Of a stretch of DNA of 64,000 nt, positions 16,539-25,493 are shown in pieces. The notes beneath the pieces were generated by a model that saw only the letters and a program-made list of their open reading frames with translations, had not been told where the DNA came from and did not search any database. The DNA comes from Acidocella sp. (GTDB taxonomy: Bacteria; Pseudomonadota; Alphaproteobacteria; Acetobacterales; Acetobacteraceae), in assembly GCA_031291755.1 (NCBI GenBank), contig JARLIK010000010.1, forward strand, positions 45,379 to 109,378, in the 5' to 3' direction. A program made the position numbers and the translations under genes. Every line of letters begins with the position of its first letter. The stretch's first letter is position 1.

Positions 16539-19267
16539 GCACAGCGCCCCGCCTGGTATTGGTTGACGGCTCAGGTTTCATCTTCCGCGCCTTCCACGCC
16601 ATCCCGCCGATGACCCGACCGGACGGCACGCATGTCAATGCGGTGTTCGGCTTCTGCAACATGATATCGCGGCTCATCAAGGACCACACCGGCAGCCACA
16701 TCGCGGTGATTTTCGACGCCGGCAGCCAAACCTTCCGCAACCGGCTTTACGCGCCCTACAAAGCCCACCGCCCACCGGCACCACCCGAACTCATCCCGCA
16801 ATTTGCCCTGATCCGCGAAGCCACCCGCGCCTTTGGCCTGCCCAGCATCGAACTGCCGGACTGGGAAGCCGATGATCTCATCGCCGCCTACGCCAAAGCG
16901 GTAAAAGCCATCGGCGGCCAGGCCATCATCGTCTCCTCCGACAAAGACCTGATGCAGCTCCTCGGCCCCTCAGTCACCATGCTTGACCCGATGAAAAACA
17001 TCCCCATCGGCCTCGCGGAAGTGGAAGCCAAATTTGGCGTCACGCCTGATAAAGTTATCGAAGTGCAGGCCCTGATCGGCGATTCCACCGACAACGTGCC
17101 CGGCGTGCCCGGCATCGGCCCGAAAGGCGCTGCCCAGCTCATCAACGAATACGGCACGCTCGAAGCCGTGCTGGAAGCCGCCCCATCGATGAAGCCCGGC
17201 AAGCGTCGCGACATGCTGATCGAGCACGCCGATGACGCCCGCATCTCCAAACAACTTGTTCTGCTCCGCGACGATGCGCCCTTGCCGGAACCGATTGAAA
17301 ATTTCGTGGTTAAACATTGGGACGACGCCACCTTAAGCGCCTTCCTCGACGCGCAGAATTTCAAAAGCATCAAGCAGCGCCTCGATGTAATCGGCACTAA
17401 ACCCGCGGCTCACCAGCAAGCTGTGGAACCCCATGCGCCAGCCCACGCCGCCGCATTTTCCGGCTACACCAGCATCACCAGCCGGGAGGCGTTGAATACC
17501 GTCATCGAAGCCGCCAGGACCGCCGGGCGTTTCGCGCTGGACATGCAAACCGACGACCGCAACTCCCTGCACGGCAACCTCGTTGGCATCGCGCTCGCTA
17601 CCGCCCCCGGTACCGCCTGCTACATCCCGCTGGCCCACAACCTCTCGCTCGATGACGAAGCCCAACTTCCATTGGCCGATGTCATCGCCGCCTTAAAAAA
17701 TCTGCTTGCAGACTCAAGTGTTTTGAAAATCTTCCACGACGCCAAATACGGCACCGAAATTCTCGCCAAGCTCGGCATCAGCCCCATCGCCCCGCTCGAT
17801 GACACCATGCTGATCTCATATGCCATGGACGCTGGCCTGCACGGCCATGACCGTGACGAGCTGGCCTTGCTGCATCTCAACCACACCGCGCAAACCTATG
17901 ATTCCATCTCAGGCACCGGCCGCAACCGCCTGGCCTTCGCCAGCATTCCCCTACCCCGCGCCACCGCCTACGCCGCTGAAGCCGCTGACATCACGCTGCG
18001 CCTGTGGGAGCTGTTAAAACCCGCCCTGCGCCCCAATAAATCTCTCGCGCTGTATGAACTCACCGAGAAAAAACTCATCCCCGTTTTGGCCGCCATGGAA
18101 TTTTCCGGCATCATGGTGGACCGCGATGATCTGCAATCCATGTCGGTGGAATTTGCCGCCCGCATGGCGGAGTTCGAGACGCAAATCCATAAACTGGCAG
18201 GCCAAAGCTTCAACGTCGGCAGCCCCAAGCAGTTGGGCGACATATTATTTGATGTTCTCAAACTTCCCGGCGGCAAAAAAAGCAAACTCGGCGCCTGGGG
18301 CACCGATTCCTCGGTGCTGGAAACCCTCGCTGAATCCGGCTACGAGATCGCGCAAGCCGTCACCGACTGGCGACAGCTCGCCAAATTAAAATCCACCTAC
18401 GCCGACGCGCTGATCAACCAGATCGACCCCGTAACCAACCGCGTGCATACCAGCTTCGCGATGGCCGCCACCACCACCGGGCGGCTGTCTTCCATCGACC
18501 CGAATTTACAAAACATCCCCATCCGCACCACCGAGGGGGCCCGCATCCGCAAGGCCTTCATCGCCGCACCCGGCCATATGCTTATCTCCGCCGATTATTC
18601 GCAAATTGAGTTACGCCTGCTCGCGCATGTGGCTGACATTCCGGCCTTGAAACTAAGTTTTGCCGCCGGCGAGGACATTCACGCCCGCACCGCCTCAGAG
18701 GTTTTCAACGTGCCGATGCAAGGTATGGATGCCGCCACGCGCCGCCGCGCCAAGGCCATCAATTTCGGCATCATCTACGGCATCTCCGCCTTCGGGCTGG
18801 GCCGCCAGCTTGGCATTTCCGCAGGCGAAGCCAAGACCTACATCGACGCCTATTTCCAGCGCTACCCGCAAATCCGCGCCTATATGGACAACACCAAGGA
18901 GCAAGCCCGCATCGACGGCTTTGTGTTAACCCCCTTCGGGCGGCGCTGCTGGGTGCCGCGCATCAAGGACAAACTGCCGCAGCTACGCGCCTATGCCGAG
19001 CGCCAGGCCATCAACGCGCCGCTGCAAGGCGGTGCCGCTGACATCATCAAATATGCCATGGTAAAATTGCCCGCCGCGCTCAAAGCCGCCAAACTCTCAG
19101 CCCGCTTGTTATTACAAGTGCACGACGAATTACTGTTCGAAGCCCCAACGCCTGAAGCCGAGGCCACCGCCACGCTGGCGCAAACCATCATGCAAAACGC
19201 CGCGAAACTCTCAGTGCCATTAATCGTGGAAACCGGCATCGGCCATAACTGGGGCGAAGCCCACTAA
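16535..19267 (+). CDS. polA: DNA polymerase I with degenerate proofreading domain
   Basis: Removes RNA primers and fills gaps in replication and repair. The 910-residue protein has all three domains. The 5' nuclease (about 1-290) shows DWEADDLIAAY and a helix-hairpin-helix at VPGVPGIGPKG. The 3'-5' exonuclease fold spans about 315-510. The polymerase (about 535-910) shows SADYSQIELR, the O-helix AKAINFGIIYG and VHDELLFE. Aligning the exonuclease motifs with E. coli, the first Asp is kept (336), but Glu 357 is Gln (338), Asp 424 is Gly (406) and Asp 501 is Ala (483), so proofreading should be absent. The TTG start overlaps the zinc-finger gene stop. Confidence 0.96.
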   Translation: MSTAPRLVLVDGSGFIFRAFHAIPPMTRPDGTHVNAVFGFCNMISRLIKDHTGSHIAVIFDAGSQTFRNRLYAPYKAHRPPAPPELIPQFALIREATRAFGLPSIELPDWEADDLIAAYAKAVKAIGGQAIIVSSDKDLMQLLGPSVTMLDPMKNIPIGLAEVEAKFGVTPDKVIEVQALIGDSTDNVPGVPGIGPKGAAQLINEYGTLEAVLEAAPSMKPGKRRDMLIEHADDARISKQLVLLRDDAPLPEPIENFVVKHWDDATLSAFLDAQNFKSIKQRLDVIGTKPAAHQQAVEPHAPAHAAAFSGYTSITSREALNTVIEAARTAGRFALDMQTDDRNSLHGNLVGIALATAPGTACYIPLAHNLSLDDEAQLPLADVIAALKNLLADSSVLKIFHDAKYGTEILAKLGISPIAPLDDTMLISYAMDAGLHGHDRDELALLHLNHTAQTYDSISGTGRNRLAFASIPLPRATAYAAEAADITLRLWELLKPALRPNKSLALYELTEKKLIPVLAAMEFSGIMVDRDDLQSMSVEFAARMAEFETQIHKLAGQSFNVGSPKQLGDILFDVLKLPGGKKSKLGAWGTDSSVLETLAESGYEIAQAVTDWRQLAKLKSTYADALINQIDPVTNRVHTSFAMAATTTGRLSSIDPNLQNIPIRTTEGARIRKAFIAAPGHMLISADYSQIELRLLAHVADIPALKLSFAAGEDIHARTASEVFNVPMQGMDAATRRRAKAINFGIIYGISAFGLGRQLGISAGEAKTYIDAYFQRYPQIRAYMDNTKEQARIDGFVLTPFGRRCWVPRIKDKLPQLRAYAERQAINAPLQGGAADIIKYAMVKLPAALKAAKLSARLLLQVHDELLFEAPTPEAEATATLAQTIMQNAAKLSVPLIVETGIGHNWGEAH

Positions 19268-19876
19268 CTACTTCTGCCCGAACCCCAAATACCCAACTGA
19301 CACGTTCGGCTGCCCAGAGTCACTGCCATACACCGGCGCGGGCGTCGACGCTGCAGGTTTCACCACCGGCGCAGTCTGCTCTTTCACCTGCACCATATGC
19401 GTCTTCGGCTTCACCACCGGCTTGGCGGCCGCAGCGCTGCTCACTGACACAGGCGGGCCGGACGGGCTGCCGCCACCCTCTTCCAATGTGGCCAAAATCA
19501 AGAAGGTGATATTATTCTGGTTCAGCGCGATCGACAGATCAAGCGGCGTTTCGCCTAGCGCATCATGCGCGGTCAGATCAGCGCCACGGCCGATGGCATC
19601 CTGCGCCCCGGCAAAGTCACCTTTATTAATGGCGGCAAATAAATCCACGGTCGGGTCACCGCTATTGGCCTTCTTGACCTTCGGCGCGGTGGCAATTCCG
19701 CCCGTCACATCGGCGCCCGGCAAAGCGGGCGGCGCAATATCAGGGGCGGCCTCAGCGCGCGGCGATGGTGCCCCGCCGCCGGTCAGATTTGACGTACCAG
19801 GGGCAATTTGTGCCAGGACCGGAGAAACGCAAAGGCCCGCCGCAAGGAAGGGGGCCAAAAGGATCATTTTTTTCAT
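19268..19876 (-). CDS. Exported protein with ankyrin repeats
   Basis: A 202-residue protein with a signal peptide (about residues 1-22, PVLA-QI). A low-complexity Ala/Pro/Gly region (to about 75) is followed by one to two ankyrin repeats (about 80-135: VDLFAAINKGDFAGAQ, GADLTAHDALGETPLDL). The tail is rich in Ala, Pro and Val. Ankyrin repeats mediate protein contacts; no enzyme domain is seen. It ends on the base after the polA stop (convergent), and TspO lies 18 bases upstream on the same strand, so the two may share a transcript. Confidence 0.75.
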   Translation of the reverse strand: MKKMILLAPFLAAGLCVSPVLAQIAPGTSNLTGGGAPSPRAEAAPDIAPPALPGADVTGGIATAPKVKKANSGDPTVDLFAAINKGDFAGAQDAIGRGADLTAHDALGETPLDLSIALNQNNITFLILATLEEGGGSPSGPPVSVSSAAAAKPVVKPKTHMVQVKEQTAPVVKPAASTPAPVYGSDSGQPNVSVGYLGFGQK

Positions 19877-19894
19877 AACTGCGTCTTTAGCCTA

Positions 19895-20353
19895 TCAACG
19901 GTTCAGCCACCAGAACCCTGCGTTCAAATATGTCGCAAATCCCACCCAGGCCACATAGGGCGCCATCAGCAGCCCGGCCTTGGCGTCCAGCCGGTAAAAC
20001 CGCTTAGTTGTTGCCGCCACCGCCGCTAGCAGGGCGAGGATAACAACCAGCCCTGCGCCCAGCATATGCAAACCAAAATACACCGGGCTCCACGAGGCAT
20101 TCAGCGCCAGTTGCACGCCCCAAAATGTCAGGGCGGTCCGGCGCTTGCGCGGCAGCCCCGGCTCCCGCCAGATCATCCAGGCCGCCACCGCCATAGCGCC
20201 ATACATCACGGCCCACACCGGCCCGAACAGCCAGTTCGGCGGGCTCAGCAGCGGCCGGGCCAGGCTGGCATACCAAAGCAGCGCCGGCCCCACAGTCAAC
20301 ACCCCGGCCGTACCGGCCACCGCCAAGCAAACGCCCAAAAACCCCACCAGCAC
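19895..20353 (-). CDS. tspO: TspO/MBR family tryptophan-rich sensory protein
   Basis: A five-helix membrane protein that binds porphyrins and related ligands. The 152 residues carry the family signatures: LARPLLSPPNWLFGPVW near residue 31, the WxxxMYGAMAVAAW pattern, ALTFWGVQLALNASWSPVYFG near 73, and the C-terminal PYVAWVGFATYLNAGFWWLN. The frame upstream of GTG 20353 has no standard start before a stop, so helix 1 begins almost at once. The GTG has only a weak ribosome-binding site. In alphaproteobacteria TspO modulates tetrapyrrole and stress responses; a bchl/carotenoid context is absent here. Confidence 0.92.
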   Translation of the reverse strand: MLVGFLGVCLAVAGTAGVLTVGPALLWYASLARPLLSPPNWLFGPVWAVMYGAMAVAAWMIWREPGLPRKRRTALTFWGVQLALNASWSPVYFGLHMLGAGLVVILALLAAVAATTKRFYRLDAKAGLLMAPYVAWVGFATYLNAGFWWLNR

Positions 20354-20440
20354 CCAAAATTGGGTCCACGGCGCAGCCCGGTAATGATCGCCATTTAAAC
20401 TGAAGAAGACACGCCCTCCTCAAACGGTACGGCCAAATTT

Positions 20441-20593
20441 TCAGTTATAATGGCCGCGTATCCAAAAACCGCCAGCGTTATAATGCCCCGGCACCCAGAC
20501 CGCCCCGGCATAAGGTCGATCCGGCACCACCACGCACCCGGCAAGTGGTGCCATTGTAGCGCCCAAAAGCAAAACCAGCAGTAATTTTTTCAC
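20441..20593 (-). CDS. Tiny lipoprotein with WVPGHY/WIRGHY repeats
   Basis: A 50-residue protein found by reading the gap on the minus strand. It starts with GTG at 20593, preceded by a strong GGAGG-TAGGAC site. The signal KKLLLVLLLGATMAPLAGC ends in a lipobox (Cys 20). The 30-residue mature part contains VWVPGHYN and FWIRGHYN, the short W-PGH-Y/W repeat typical of YXWGXW-type small exported proteins. Cell-envelope location is inferred from the lipobox; function is unknown. It lies between tspO and phaR, all on the minus strand. Confidence 0.75.
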   Translation of the reverse strand: MKKLLLVLLLGATMAPLAGCVVVPDRPYAGAVWVPGHYNAGGFWIRGHYN

Positions 20594-20701
20594 GTCCTAC
20601 CTCCTATTCCCGTCAAGGAACCCGAGCCTACACATAAGCCGTGCCTGGTGACCTTCTCAAACCGCAAGCAATTGTAACAAGCGCCCTTGTAACAGCAGTG
20701 C

Positions 20702-21295
20702 CTATTCGGCTTTCTTCGGCTTCGCCCGTGCCATCGCCAATTGCTGCTGCAGCCGTTCAACTTCCGCCCGCAGGCTCATAATTTCTTCCTGATATTCATT
20801 CACCACTTCATCGCCCTCTTTAGGCTCGCCTTCGCGGTAAAACGGCGTGAACAAAGTCATCGCCCGCTCCATCATCGCCATATTCTTGCGGCCCACATCT
20901 TCCATCCCCGGCGGCATAAACGCGCCGACGGTTTTCTGCATCGCCGCCCGCATGTTTTCCTGCTGCTTGGCAAAACTATTCATCGCCTGGTCCAGATACC
21001 GCGGCACCACGCTCTGCATATTATCGCCGTAAAACCCAATGAGCTGCCGTAAAAAATTGGTCGGCAGCATGGCTTTGCCCTTGCCTTCCTCTTCCACAAT
21101 AATCTGGGTCAGCACGCTGCGGGTAATATCCTCACCGGACTTCGCGTCATAAACCACAAAATCGCGGTTCTCCCGCACCATTTCGGCCAGATTATCCAAC
21201 GTGATGTAGCTGGAGCTTTCAGTATTATACAACCGCCGGTTGGCGTATTTTTTCACAATAACCGGATTTGGCGTCTCAGAGGTCGTTTCGCTCAT
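20702..21295 (-). CDS. phaR: Polyhydroxyalkanoate synthesis repressor PhaR
   Basis: A DNA-binding regulator that senses PHB granules and represses phasin and PHA genes. The 197 residues contain the PHB/PHA accumulation regulator DNA-binding domain near the N-terminus (VIVKKYANRRLYNTESSSYITLDNLAEMV). The acid-rich core and a C-terminal coiled coil (EEIMSLRAEVERLQQQL, about 170-190) follow. Start chosen at ATG 21295, preceded by GGGAG; the upstream 34 codons look non-coding. It is divergent from the small coiled-coil protein and PHA synthase-like gene, consistent with local control. Confidence 0.93.
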   Translation of the reverse strand: MSETTSETPNPVIVKKYANRRLYNTESSSYITLDNLAEMVRENRDFVVYDAKSGEDITRSVLTQIIVEEEGKGKAMLPTNFLRQLIGFYGDNMQSVVPRYLDQAMNSFAKQQENMRAAMQKTVGAFMPPGMEDVGRKNMAMMERAMTLFTPFYREGEPKEGDEVVNEYQEEIMSLRAEVERLQQQLAMARAKPKKAE

Positions 21296-21452
21296 AAATT
21301 TAGCTCCCAGCCTAGTTTCACGCGCTCGGCTTGGACGTTCCCACATGTTTTTGCGCAGTGCAAACTTATCTTCGCAATTGCCATATGGCGGGATCATATC
21401 GTTTTAGGGTACTACCGTGCCGGGGTAAGGTTTTCCGGGGACATGATGCTGC

Positions 21453-21773
21453 ATGAGAGATCGTCTGGCCGAAGATTGGATAGCCCTGTGGCAGAGCGAA
21501 CTCACCGCCATGGCCTCAGACCGCGAGCTGCGCGAATCCATGGCCGCCATGGTGACACTCTGGGCCAGCACCGCCAACGCCGCCCTGGGCTTGTTGCGTG
21601 CGCCCTATGAGCATCCGCCCGGAACAGCCAGCGCCGCTCAGCCGCCGGGGTCCGCGCCCCTTGCTGCTGCATCTCAACCTCGCCTGGATGAGGTCGAGCG
21701 CCTCAATCGCCGGATCGCCGAACTGGAACAACGTCTGGCCAACGTCGAACGAACCCAACCCCCCGCCACCTGA
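21453..21773 (+). CDS. Small helical protein with C-terminal coiled coil (possible PHA synthase partner)
   Basis: A 106-residue protein of no recognised family. The N-terminal half is helical and Trp/Ala-rich (LAEDWIALWQSELTAM). A Pro/Ala linker (about 53-75) leads to a heptad-like coiled coil ([19 protein letters not shown], about 80-99). It lies directly upstream of, and probably overlaps, a class III-like PHA synthase gene, and opposite phaR. Class III and IV PHA synthases need a second small subunit (PhaE or PhaR-type); a similar role is inferred from position and the helical build only. No granule-binding motif is certain. Confidence 0.6.
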   Translation: MRDRLAEDWIALWQSELTAMASDRELRESMAAMVTLWASTANAALGLLRAPYEHPPGTASAAQPPGSAPLAAASQPRLDEVERLNRRIAELEQRLANVERTQPPAT

Positions 21774-22788
21774 CCCGGAGGCACTGGCCGCCCTGTTCGC
21801 CACGGTCTCACAGCAGGACCGCGACCTGATCGCCGGCATCGCCGCCTACCGCGCCTCGCCCTACACCCGCGACATGGCCGACCCGCCAACCATCTGGGCG
21901 GAATCTGAAACACGGCTGCTGGACTACGGCGGCACCGGCCCCAGCATTTTATTTGTGCCCAGCCTGATCAACCGCGCCTACATCCTGGACCTGATGCCCG
22001 AAGCCTCGATGCTGCGCTGGCTGGCCGCCCACGGCAGCCACCCGTATTTGCTCGACTGGGGCTGGCCGGCTGAAATCGAGCGCCATTTCACCCTCACCGA
22101 CTACATCGCCGGCCGCCTGGAACGCGCCATCGCCGCCATTCCCGGCCCGATTATCCTGACCGGCTACTGCATGGGCGGCCTGCTGGCCTTGGCCGCCGCG
22201 CAACGTAACCCCGATAAAATCACCGCTTTGGCCTTGCTCGCCACACCCTGGGACTTCCACGCTGACAACGAGGAACAGGCCCGCACGCTGGGCCGCAGCC
22301 TGGCGATGCTGGAGCCGATGATGAATTTTTCCGGCACGCTGCCGATTGATGCCCTGCAGACCATCTTCACCATGATCGACCCGTTCGGCGTCGGTGAAAA
22401 ATACCGCAGCTTCGCCAGCCTCGATAAAAGCTCCGCCCGCGCGAAACGCTTCGTGGCGATGGAGGACTGGCTGGCTGACGGTGTGCCGCTGGCCGCCCCG
22501 GTGGCCCGCGAAACCCTGGGCGGCTGGTACGGTGACAACACCCCCGCCCGGCTCGCCTGGCGGGTGGCGGGCATGCCGATCAACCCAGCTTCCATCAGCA
22601 TCCCCTGCTTCGCCGCCGCCCCGGCACGCGACAAGCTCGTCCCCCCGGTCAGTGTCCGCCCGCTGGCCACCTCATTGCCGTTTTGCACCTATCTGGAACC
22701 CGCCGCCGGCCATATCGGCATGATCGCGGGCACCAATGCACAAAACGCATTATGGCAGCCTTTCGCGGATTGGTTACAGCAGCTATGA
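21688..22788 (+). CDS. Class III-like poly(3-hydroxyalkanoate) synthase / alpha-beta hydrolase
   Basis: Polymerises hydroxyacyl-CoA into polyester granules, if the assignment holds. The catalytic triad of PhaC is visible: Cys in [11 protein letters not shown] (lipase-like box with Cys for Ser), Asp in [11 protein letters not shown] and His in [10 protein letters not shown]. About 366 residues from ATG 21688, close to class III PhaC length. The start is unclear: that ATG lacks a binding site and overlaps the preceding gene by 86 bases, and the first 30 residues look like a shadow of its coiled coil, so real translation may begin nearer 21780. Thiolase follows 43 bases later. Confidence 0.8.
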   Translation: MRSSASIAGSPNWNNVWPTSNEPNPPPPDPEALAALFATVSQQDRDLIAGIAAYRASPYTRDMADPPTIWAESETRLLDYGGTGPSILFVPSLINRAYILDLMPEASMLRWLAAHGSHPYLLDWGWPAEIERHFTLTDYIAGRLERAIAAIPGPIILTGYCMGGLLALAAAQRNPDKITALALLATPWDFHADNEEQARTLGRSLAMLEPMMNFSGTLPIDALQTIFTMIDPFGVGEKYRSFASLDKSSARAKRFVAMEDWLADGVPLAAPVARETLGGWYGDNTPARLAWRVAGMPINPASISIPCFAAAPARDKLVPPVSVRPLATSLPFCTYLEPAAGHIGMIAGTNAQNALWQPFADWLQQL

Positions 22789-22831
22789 TGCGCCGCAAAA
22801 GATAAACTTAACACTAAAAAGGAACCCCGCC

Positions 22832-24007
22832 ATGGAAGACATCGTCATCGTATCAGCCGCCCGCACCGCGGTTGGCAGCTTCAACGGCGTATTCGCCGCC
22901 ACCCCGGCCCATGTGCTCGGCATCGCCGCCCTGAAAGCCGCCATTGAACGCGCCGGCCTGACCGGTGACGATATTGACGAAGCCATCCTCGGCCAGGTTC
23001 TCACCGCCGCCCAGGGCCAGAACCCCGCTCGCCAGGCCGCCCGTGGCGCTGGCATCCCGGATTCCAAAACCGCCTTTGGCATCAACCAGGTTTGCGGCTC
23101 GGGCCTGCGCGCCGTCGCCCTCGCCGCCCAGCAGATCCGCACCGGCGAGAGCAATATCGTCATCGCCGGTGGCCAGGAGAGCATGAGCCTCTCCACCCAC
23201 GCCGCTTACCTGCGGGCAGGCCATAAAATGGGCGACCTCTCCTTCATCGACACCATGATCCGTGACGGCCTGTGGGATGCCTTCAACGGCTACCACATGG
23301 GCATCACCGCCGAGAACGTGGCGAAGGAATACCAGATCACCCGCGCCGACCAGGATGCTTTGGCCCTGGCCAGCCAGCAAAAAGCCGGTGCCGCGCAAAA
23401 GGCCGGTAAGTTCAAGGACGAAATCGTCCCCGTCACACTGACCACCCGCAAGGGCGAGGTGGTGGTGGACCAGGACGAATATATCCGCGGCGAAACCACC
23501 GCCGAGGCGCTGGCCAAACTGCGCCCCGCCTTCACCAAGGAAGGCACCGTCACCGCCGGTAATGCCTCCGGCATCAATGACGGCGCTGCCGCTTTGGTGG
23601 TGATGAGTGCCAAGGAAGCCGCCAAGCGTGGCCTCACCCCGCTGGCCCGCATCGCCAGCTTCGCTACCGCCGGGGTGGACCCCGCTTTGATGGGCACCGG
23701 CCCGATCCCGTCCTCGCAAAAAGCCCTGCACCGGGCTGGCTGGAAAGCCGCTGACCTGGATTTGATCGAAGCCAATGAGGCCTTCGCCGCACAGGCCTGT
23801 TCGGTGAATAAGGTGCTGAACCTCGACCCCGCCAAGGTGAATGTGAACGGCGGCGCCATCGCCATCGGCCACCCGATCGGCGCCTCGGGTGCCCGCATCC
23901 TCACCACACTGCTGCATGAGATGAAGCGCAGCAACGCCAAAAAGGGCCTCGCCACACTTTGCATCGGCGGCGGCATGGGTGTTGCCATGTGCGTGGAGCG
24001 CACATAA
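22832..24007 (+). CDS. phaA: Acetyl-CoA C-acetyltransferase (thiolase)
   Basis: Condenses two acetyl-CoA to acetoacetyl-CoA (or the reverse), feeding PHB synthesis or ketone-body use. The 391-residue protein is full length. It has the nucleophile Cys in [10 protein letters not shown] (about residue 88), His in [10 protein letters not shown] (about 348) and the proton-exchange Cys in [11 protein letters not shown] (about 378). AAAAAGGAA lies upstream of ATG 22832. It sits downstream of the PHA synthase-like gene and upstream of a two-subunit CoA transferase. No acetoacetyl-CoA reductase (phaB) is found in this cluster, so either direction of flux is possible; the symbol reflects family and context. 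Confidence 0.93.
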   Translation: MEDIVIVSAARTAVGSFNGVFAATPAHVLGIAALKAAIERAGLTGDDIDEAILGQVLTAAQGQNPARQAARGAGIPDSKTAFGINQVCGSGLRAVALAAQQIRTGESNIVIAGGQESMSLSTHAAYLRAGHKMGDLSFIDTMIRDGLWDAFNGYHMGITAENVAKEYQITRADQDALALASQQKAGAAQKAGKFKDEIVPVTLTTRKGEVVVDQDEYIRGETTAEALAKLRPAFTKEGTVTAGNASGINDGAAALVVMSAKEAAKRGLTPLARIASFATAGVDPALMGTGPIPSSQKALHRAGWKAADLDLIEANEAFAAQACSVNKVLNLDPAKVNVNGGAIAIGHPIGASGARILTTLLHEMKRSNAKKGLATLCIGGGMGVAMCVERT

Positions 24008-24026
24008 AATTATGTGCGTGGAGCGC
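23987..24026 (+). repeat. 14-base direct repeat at the thiolase 3' end
   Basis: ATGTGCGTGGAGCG occurs at 23987-24000 inside the last thiolase codons and again at 24011-24024, followed by CTAA. The duplicated piece restores the last codons and a stop after the real stop, as expected from a small slippage or repair duplication. Confidence 0.85.
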
Positions 24027-24042
24027 TAAGCCTCCCTTTATC

Positions 24043-24071
24043 GTCATCCCCGCGAAAGCGGGGACCTCCCC
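24043..24071. repeat. REP-like palindromic element, copy 2
   Basis: GTCATCCCCGCGAAAGCGGG followed by GACCTCCCC, the same element as at 7354-7382. The T-A pair of copy 1 is replaced by C-G here, so the stem is preserved. It lies between the thiolase and CoA-transferase genes. Confidence 0.75.
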
Positions 24072-24089
24072 ACCAGGAAACATCCAAAC

Positions 24090-24800
24090 ATGGCCATCAA
24101 CAAAATCTACCCCGATGCCAAAACCGCCCTGGCTGGCCTCCTGCATGACGGCATGACCATCATGTCCGGCGGCTTCGGCCTGTGCAGCGTCCCGCAAGCC
24201 CTGATCGACGCCATCCGCGATTCCGGTGTGAAAGACCTCACCATCATTTCCAATAATGCGGGTGTGGATGATGCGGGCCTCGGCGTGCTGCTGCAAACCC
24301 GCCAGGTCAAAAAAATGATCTCCTCCTATGTGGGTGAAAACGCTACTTTCGCGAAACAATATCTGGCCGGTGAGCTGGAAATTGAATTCAACCCGCAGGG
24401 CACGCTAGCGGAGCGCATCCGCGCCGGTGGCGCCGGTATCCCGGCCTTCTTCACCCCCACCGGCTATGGCACCATCATCGCCGAGGGCAAGGAAACCCGT
24501 GAGTTCGACGGCAAGCATTACGTCATGGAACGCGCCCTGAAGGCTGACCTCACCATCATCCACGCCTGGAAGGCCGACACCGAGGGCAACCTGATCTACC
24601 GCAAAACCGCCCGCAATTTTTCTCCAATGATGGCCACCGCTTCGAAAATGACCGTTGTGCAGGTGGAACATCTGGTTGAACCCGGCGAGCTTGAAGCCGA
24701 CGCCATCATCACCCCCGGCGTCTTCGTCAAACGCATCGTCAAACTTGATTCCATCGACAAACGCATCGAACAGCGCACCGTTCGCAAGAGGGCCGCATAA
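24090..24800 (+). CDS. scoA: 3-oxoacid CoA-transferase subunit A
   Basis: Alpha subunit of a succinyl-CoA:3-ketoacid type CoA transferase, which activates or releases acetoacetate. The 236 residues have the class I CoA-transferase signature at the start ([14 protein letters not shown]), then [13 protein letters not shown] and the [16 protein letters not shown] segment near residue 110. Only 1 base separates its stop from subunit B. A REP-like element lies between it and the thiolase gene, but all are co-oriented. Together with the thiolase this could interconvert acetoacetate and acetyl-CoA, linking PHB turnover to central metabolism. A 3-oxoadipate specificity cannot be excluded. Confidence 0.92.
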   Translation: MAINKIYPDAKTALAGLLHDGMTIMSGGFGLCSVPQALIDAIRDSGVKDLTIISNNAGVDDAGLGVLLQTRQVKKMISSYVGENATFAKQYLAGELEIEFNPQGTLAERIRAGGAGIPAFFTPTGYGTIIAEGKETREFDGKHYVMERALKADLTIIHAWKADTEGNLIYRKTARNFSPMMATASKMTVVQVEHLVEPGELEADAIITPGVFVKRIVKLDSIDKRIEQRTVRKRAA

Positions 24801-24801
24801 T

Positions 24802-25452
24802 ATGGCATGGACACGTGATCAAATGGCCGCGAGAGCAGCGGCAGAAATTCAAGATGGCTTCTACGTCAACCTCGGCATCGGCATTCCAACCCTGGTTGCC
24901 AACCACATCCCGGCCGAAATTTCAGTACAACTGCATTCCGAAAACGGCATGCTGGGCATCGGCCCATTTCCGTTCGAGGGCGAGGAAGACGCCGACCTCA
25001 TCAACGCCGGCAAGCAAACCGTTACCCAAATCCCCACCACCAGTTTTTTTGATAGCGCCGCCAGCTTCGCCATGGTGCGCGGCGGGCATCTCGACATCAC
25101 CATCCTCGGCGCCCTCCAAGTCGCTGAAAACGGCGACCTCGCGAACTGGATGATCCCCGGCAAAATGGTCAAAGGCATGGGCGGCGCCATGGACATGGTG
25201 GCCGGCATCCCGCGGGTCGTGGTCATCATGGAACACACCGCCAAAGGTGAAGCCAAAATCCTGAAGGAATGCAATTTGCCGCTCACCGGCAAAGGCGTGG
25301 TCTCCCTCATCATCACCGACCTTTGCGTGTTTGAGGTCAACAAGGACAAATCCCCCGGCCTCACCCTCATCGACCTGGCGCCTGAAGTCACCGTCGAGCA
25401 AATCCGCGCCCAGACCGAAGCCGCCTTCGACGTGAAACCCGGTTTGTCATAA
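24802..25452 (+). CDS. scoB: 3-oxoacid CoA-transferase subunit B
   Basis: Beta subunit carrying the catalytic glutamate that forms the enzyme-CoA thioester, visible in [13 protein letters not shown] (about residue 46). The 216 residues match the family: [14 protein letters not shown] near residue 20, [14 protein letters not shown] near 93, and [14 protein letters not shown] near 133. ATG 24802 follows the scoA stop directly, and AGAGGG lies in the scoA end, so translation is coupled. The substrate is inferred from overall resemblance to acetoacetate-type SCOT enzymes and the thiolase neighbour. Confidence 0.93.
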   Translation: MAWTRDQMAARAAAEIQDGFYVNLGIGIPTLVANHIPAEISVQLHSENGMLGIGPFPFEGEEDADLINAGKQTVTQIPTTSFFDSAASFAMVRGGHLDITILGALQVAENGDLANWMIPGKMVKGMGGAMDMVAGIPRVVVIMEHTAKGEAKILKECNLPLTGKGVVSLIITDLCVFEVNKDKSPGLTLIDLAPEVTVEQIRAQTEAAFDVKPGLS

Positions 25453-25493
25453 TTCCCCCCAGGCGTTAGACAAAACCAAAAAAGGTCGAGGAT

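Noticed and set aside
22853..23917. A 354-codon open frame antisense to the thiolase gene
   Set aside because: The plus strand has a full thiolase with all catalytic residues; the antisense frame is His/Gly/Asp-rich, as expected of a high-GC shadow.
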